Below, piece after piece: positions 60,164 through 64,000 of a stretch of DNA of 64,000 nt. Numbering within the stretch: position 1 is the stretch's first letter; each line of letters starts with the position of its first letter. Under the pieces are notes generated by a model. That model searched no databases. It was not told the origin of the DNA and worked only from the letters and a program-made list of their open reading frames with translations. Source of the DNA: Nocardioides sp. (GTDB lineage: Bacteria; Actinomycetota; Actinomycetes; Propionibacteriales; Nocardioidaceae); NCBI RefSeq assembly GCF_030655615.1, contig NZ_JAURVJ010000204.1:1-64000 (forward strand), given 5' to 3'. A program made the position numbers and the translations under genes.

Positions 60164-62404
60164 TCACGCCCCGGTGGTCACCGGGGCGGGCTCCGGGTCG
60201 GTCGCGCCAGCGGCCCCCACGTGGTTGGAGGAGGCGTCGGGGGACGGGCCCTCGCGGAAGCCGTGCCGCTCCCACCAGCGGGCCATCGGGGCGGGCGCCC
60301 ACCAGTTCCAGGTGCCGAGCAGCTTCATCGTGGCCGGCACGAGGAGCGCGCGGACGATGGTGGCGTCGATGAGCAGGGCGACGAGCATGCCGATGCCGAG
60401 CATCTTCATGAAGACGATCCCGCTGGTGCCGAAGGCGCCGATGACGACGGCGAGGAGGAGGGCGGCGCTGGTGATGATGCGTCCGGTCTTCTGCACGCCT
60501 GTGGCGACGGCGAGCTCGTTGTCGGGCCGGCCGGCGCGGACGGAGTGGTCCCACTGCTCGCGGACGCGGGAGAGCAGGAACACCTCGTAGTCCATCGAGA
60601 GCCCGAAGAGGATGGCGAGCATCAGGATCGGGTTGGTCGCGTCGAGGTAGCCCTGCGGCTCGAAGCCGAGCAGCCCCGAGAGGTGGCCGTCGCTGAAGAT
60701 CCAGGTGACGACGCCGAACGAGGCGGTGATGGAGAACAGGTTCATCACGACCGCCTTGAGCGGCAGCACCACCGACCCGAAGGCCAGGAACAGCAGCACG
60801 AGCATCACCCCCACCACGATCAGGCCCATCCACGGCAGGTGGTCACCGACGGAGTCGATGAGGTCGACCGTGTCGGCGGACAGCCCGCCGACGAGGGCGT
60901 CGCCCGAGGCCGGGTCGACCGCGCGGAGGTCGGTGACGATCGCCTGCGAGCGCTCGGTCTGGCTGTTGCCCTCCCAGGTGGCGCGCAGGAGGGTGACGCC
61001 GTCGGCGGCGGCCACGGGGACGACGCTGACGATGCCGTCGACCGCCCCCACCGCCGTCCGGTACGACGCCACGTCGGCCGCCGAGGCGCCGTCGAGCAGC
61101 AGGCTCGCCGACGACGTCTCGGGTCCGAACTCGTCGTCGAGCAGCTCCGCCGCCTGGTGCGCGGGAGCGTCGGGCGGGAGCACGCGGTAGTCGACCGAGC
61201 CCCACCTGGCGCCGAGGAACGGCGAGGCGATCGCGAGCAGCACGACGACGGTCGCGGCGACCACGAGCACCGGCCGCTTCATCACCCCGCGCGCGAGGGC
61301 GGCCCAGCGACCATGGCTGTCGTCGGCGGCGACGGCGCGGCCCCGGCGCCACGGCAGCCGACCCGCGTCGACCCGGCGGCCGAGCAGGACGAGCGTCGCG
61401 GGCAGCACGGTGAGGGCAGCGAGCATCGCGACGACCACGGCCGCGACGCCGCCGTAGCCCATGCTCCGCAGGAAGGCCTGCGGGAAGATCAGCAGGCTCG
61501 CCATCGCGGCCGCGACGGTGAGGCCCGAGAACATCACGGTGCGTCCGGCGGTGGCCATCGTGCGCCGGATCGCGACCCGGGACGCGTCGGGGTCGTCGTC
61601 GGGCAGCAGCGCCAGCTCCTCGCGGAAGCGGCTGATGACGAACAGGGCGTAGTCGATCGCCAGGCCGATGCCGATGAGCGAGACCACGTTGACGGCGAAC
61701 ACCGAGACCTCGGTGAACAGCGTCATGACCCGCACGATCGCGAGGGCGCCGACCATGGCGACGAGGCCGACCAGCGCCGGCATCGAGGCCGCGACCAGGC
61801 TGCCGAAGATGAGCAGGGCCAGGAGCACCACGACCGGCATCGAGATCAGCTCGGCGCGCTCGAGGTCCTCGGAGGTGATCTCGTTGACGTCGCTGAAGAC
61901 GGCGAACGAGCCGGCGACGTCGGTCTCGAGGTCGAGCCCGGACCCGTCGGCCTCGAGGGCCGGCTCGACGACGTCGTAGCTGGCCAGGTAGTCGTCCTGC
62001 GACTCCCCGGCCAGCGAGATGAGCACCTGCACGGCGTGGCCGTCGTCGCTCACCATCGCGGCGCCCTGCTCGCCGTCGACGTCGTAGTAGGGCACCACCG
62101 AGGCGACCGCGTCGTCGGGGATGCCGGCGACGACGTCCTCGACGGCCGAGCGGAACGCCGGGTCGTCGGCGGTCAGCGTCTCGCTGGAGAAGATCGCCAC
62201 GACGTCGACGCCGCGGTTGCCGAAGGTGTCCTGCTCGAGGGCGAGCTCGCGCGCCGACTCCGAGCCCGGGTCGTCGAACCCGCCCTGGCTCAGGGCGTCG
62301 AAGACGCCGACGCCGTAGGCGGCTGCGCCGACGGTGACGAGCAGCCCGAGCAGCAGCACCGCGCGGGCCCGGCGGGCGACGAGGGCGCCCCAGCGATCGA
62401 TCAT
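60164..62404 (-). CDS. MMPL/RND-family transporter
   Basis: GLAIDYALFVISRFREEL and FGLSMDYEVFLLSRVREQW duplicated RND motifs, 12-TM pattern. Confidence 0.94.
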   Translation of the reverse strand: MIDRWGALVARRARAVLLLGLLVTVGAAAYGVGVFDALSQGGFDDPGSESARELALEQDTFGNRGVDVVAIFSSETLTADDPAFRSAVEDVVAGIPDDAVASVVPYYDVDGEQGAAMVSDDGHAVQVLISLAGESQDDYLASYDVVEPALEADGSGLDLETDVAGSFAVFSDVNEITSEDLERAELISMPVVVLLALLIFGSLVAASMPALVGLVAMVGALAIVRVMTLFTEVSVFAVNVVSLIGIGLAIDYALFVISRFREELALLPDDDPDASRVAIRRTMATAGRTVMFSGLTVAAAMASLLIFPQAFLRSMGYGGVAAVVVAMLAALTVLPATLVLLGRRVDAGRLPWRRGRAVAADDSHGRWAALARGVMKRPVLVVAATVVVLLAIASPFLGARWGSVDYRVLPPDAPAHQAAELLDDEFGPETSSASLLLDGASAADVASYRTAVGAVDGIVSVVPVAAADGVTLLRATWEGNSQTERSQAIVTDLRAVDPASGDALVGGLSADTVDLIDSVGDHLPWMGLIVVGVMLVLLFLAFGSVVLPLKAVVMNLFSITASFGVVTWIFSDGHLSGLLGFEPQGYLDATNPILMLAILFGLSMDYEVFLLSRVREQWDHSVRAGRPDNELAVATGVQKTGRIITSAALLLAVVIGAFGTSGIVFMKMLGIGMLVALLIDATIVRALLVPATMKLLGTWNWWAPAPMARWWERHGFREGPSPDASSNHVGAAGATDPEPAPVTTGA

Positions 62405-62448
62405 GGCGTGGCTCCGGTGACGGGGGGTCAGGAAAGTGAACGCTGTTA

Positions 62449-62460
62449 ACCGTAAACGGT
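62449..62460. promoter_or_regulatory. Putative TetR operator between divergent MMPL and TetR genes
   Basis: GTTAACCGTAAACGGTGTAAAC with ACCGT/ACGGT core arms. Confidence 0.5.
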
Positions 62461-62549
62461 GTAAACTCGCCCGGTCAACCCCCTCCACCACCAGCACCAC
62501 CGCCCGACCACCACCCGACCACCACCCGAGCACCACCGCAGGGAGTCCC

Positions 62550-63311
62550 GTGACCCAGGTCGACGACCCGACCCTCACCCGCCGCGAGCGCCAGCGCGAG
62601 GGCACCGTGGCCGAGATCGTCGCCACCGCCCGGGCCCTGCTCGCCGAGGGCGTCGAGCTCTCGTTGCGCGCTGTCGCCACGCGGATGGGGATGACGGCCC
62701 CGGCCCTCTACCGCTACGTCGCCAGCTACCAGGAGCTCGTCGACGTCGTCGCCTTCGAGATCGACCGGGTGGCGACCGAGGGCTTCCAGGCGGCGGCCGA
62801 CCAGCACGCCCCGGACGACCCGGCGGCGCGGCTGGTCGCGGCCGGCACCGAGTTCCGGATGTGGGCGCTGGCCAACCCGCGCGAGTTCAGCCTGGTCTTC
62901 GCCAACCCGGTGGCCGAGCCGATGGGCCACCACCGCGACCTGATCACGGTGCAGAGCTCGTGCTGCCTGATGACCGACCTGATCTTCGAGATCTGGCAGC
63001 AGCGACGCTTCCCGGTGCCCGCCGTCGACGACCTGCCGCCCGACGTGCGCGCCTCGGTGCTCGAGCCGCTCATCCCCGCCGACGTCGACAAGATCCCCCT
63101 CGAGCACCGCGGGCTGGTGTGGGTCTACATGCAGGGCTGGACCCAGCTCTACGGCGTCGTCACCCTCGAGGTGATGGGCCACATGGACCCCCGCGTCATC
63201 GAGAGCGGCGAGATGTTCGTCGACGTCGTGCGCCGCTTCGCACCGACCCTCGACCTCGCCGACGACCTCCCCCGGCTCGAGGCGATCGTCCGGGCCCGCC
63301 TCACGGCCTGA
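62550..63311 (+). CDS. TetR-family transcriptional regulator (WHG-type C-terminal domain)
   Basis: TVAEIVATARALLAEGVELSLRAVATRMGMTAPALYRYVASYQELVDVV; GTG start 62550. Confidence 0.92.
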   Translation: MTQVDDPTLTRRERQREGTVAEIVATARALLAEGVELSLRAVATRMGMTAPALYRYVASYQELVDVVAFEIDRVATEGFQAAADQHAPDDPAARLVAAGTEFRMWALANPREFSLVFANPVAEPMGHHRDLITVQSSCCLMTDLIFEIWQQRRFPVPAVDDLPPDVRASVLEPLIPADVDKIPLEHRGLVWVYMQGWTQLYGVVTLEVMGHMDPRVIESGEMFVDVVRRFAPTLDLADDLPRLEAIVRARLTA

Positions 63312-63317
63312 GCCGGC

Positions 63318-64000
63318 TCAGAGCTGGGCGAGCACCTCGTCGACCCAGGCGGGCACCAGGGTGCCGGCCGGGCCGTTGCGCGACTCGTGGAAGAACGACG
63401 TGCCCTCGCTCTCGACGAGGTTGAGCTCGAGCGTGCGGGCGCCGTGGCGGGCGGCGTACTGGACGAAGCCGGCGGCGGGATAGACGGCGCCGGACGTGCC
63501 GATCGAGACGAAGAGGTCGGCGCGCTGCAGCTCGGCGACGATCGTGTCCATCTCGTAGGGGATCTCGCCGAACCACACGACGTCCGGCCGCAGCTCGGTC
63601 ACGCCGCAGCCGGGGCAGGGCGGGAAGTCGCCCATCGGGCCGGCCCACTCCGTGCGGGCGCCGCAGGCCCGGCACAGCGCCGAGCGGAGCTCACCGTGCA
63701 TGTGCAGGACGCGGGTCGAACCGCCGCGCTCGTGCAGGTCGTCGATGTTCTGCGTGACGAGGAAGAGGTCGTCGCCGAGCGCGGCCTCGAGCCGGCCGAG
63801 CGCGACGTGGGCCGGGTTGGGCTCGACGCCGTCGAGCGCCGCACGGCGCGCGTCGTAGAACTGGTGCACGACCATGGGCGCCGCGTCGTAGGCCTCCGGC
63901 GTCGCGACGTCCTCGACCCGGTGGCCCTCCCAGAGCCCGTCGGCGTCGCGGAAGGTCGGGACCCCGCTCTCGGCGGAGATCCCGGCACCGGTGAGGACGA
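63318..64000 (-). CDS. NAD-dependent protein deacylase, Sir2 family; runs off right edge
   Basis: LTGAGISAESGVPTFRDADGLW, TQNIDDLHERGG, HMHGELRSALCRACG, zinc Cys pairs, FYDARRAAL. Confidence 0.93.
   Translation of the reverse strand, partial: VLTGAGISAESGVPTFRDADGLWEGHRVEDVATPEAYDAAPMVVHQFYDARRAALDGVEPNPAHVALGRLEAALGDDLFLVTQNIDDLHERGGSTRVLHMHGELRSALCRACGARTEWAGPMGDFPPCPGCGVTELRPDVVWFGEIPYEMDTIVAELQRADLFVSIGTSGAVYPAAGFVQYAARHGARTLELNLVESEGTSFFHESRNGPAGTLVPAWVDEVLAQL

Noticed and set aside
62480-62545. ACCACCCGACC-type tandem repeats upstream of the TetR gene
   Set aside because: Short, imperfect low-complexity CCA-rich tract; not strong enough to separate from composition.

Overview
High-GC actinobacterial chromosomal window, Nocardioides-like in gene content (taxon is inferred). 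It is densely coding on both strands. Main blocks: dnaX 5' part, small SRP RNA and tRNA-Ser(GGA); a GT2-GtrA protein beside a phosphodiester glycosidase; a type VII secretion (ESX) locus at about 6.2-16.9 kb (mycP, eccB, eccD, two WXG100 genes, a second EccD-like membrane protein, and a full three-ATPase eccC on the opposite strand); a HerA/DUF853 ATPase; a K+/H+ antiporter; a flavoprotein behind a KstR-type palindrome; a second ESX-like cassette at 26.0-28.8 kb (WXG-like, EspG-like, alpha/beta-hydrolase-like lacking its nucleophile Ser); a VWA-MoxR pair; tRNA-Ser(CGA); tadA; upp; a two-component system followed by an ABC exporter, separated by a 60-bp near-perfect palindrome; ohr/HxlR; pntAB; an acyl-CoA dehydrogenase; a Ser/Thr kinase next to glgX/treX-treY-treZ; a sulfatase; a PLDc_N protein with an in-frame amber codon; an MMPL transporter divergent from a TetR regulator; and a sirtuin running off the right edge. 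The most notable non-genic signal is a family of exactly 63-bp imperfect inverted repeats (three copies, all in convergent intergenic gaps). No CRISPR array, integrase or transposase was seen. All calls come from reading the sequence; no database search was run.
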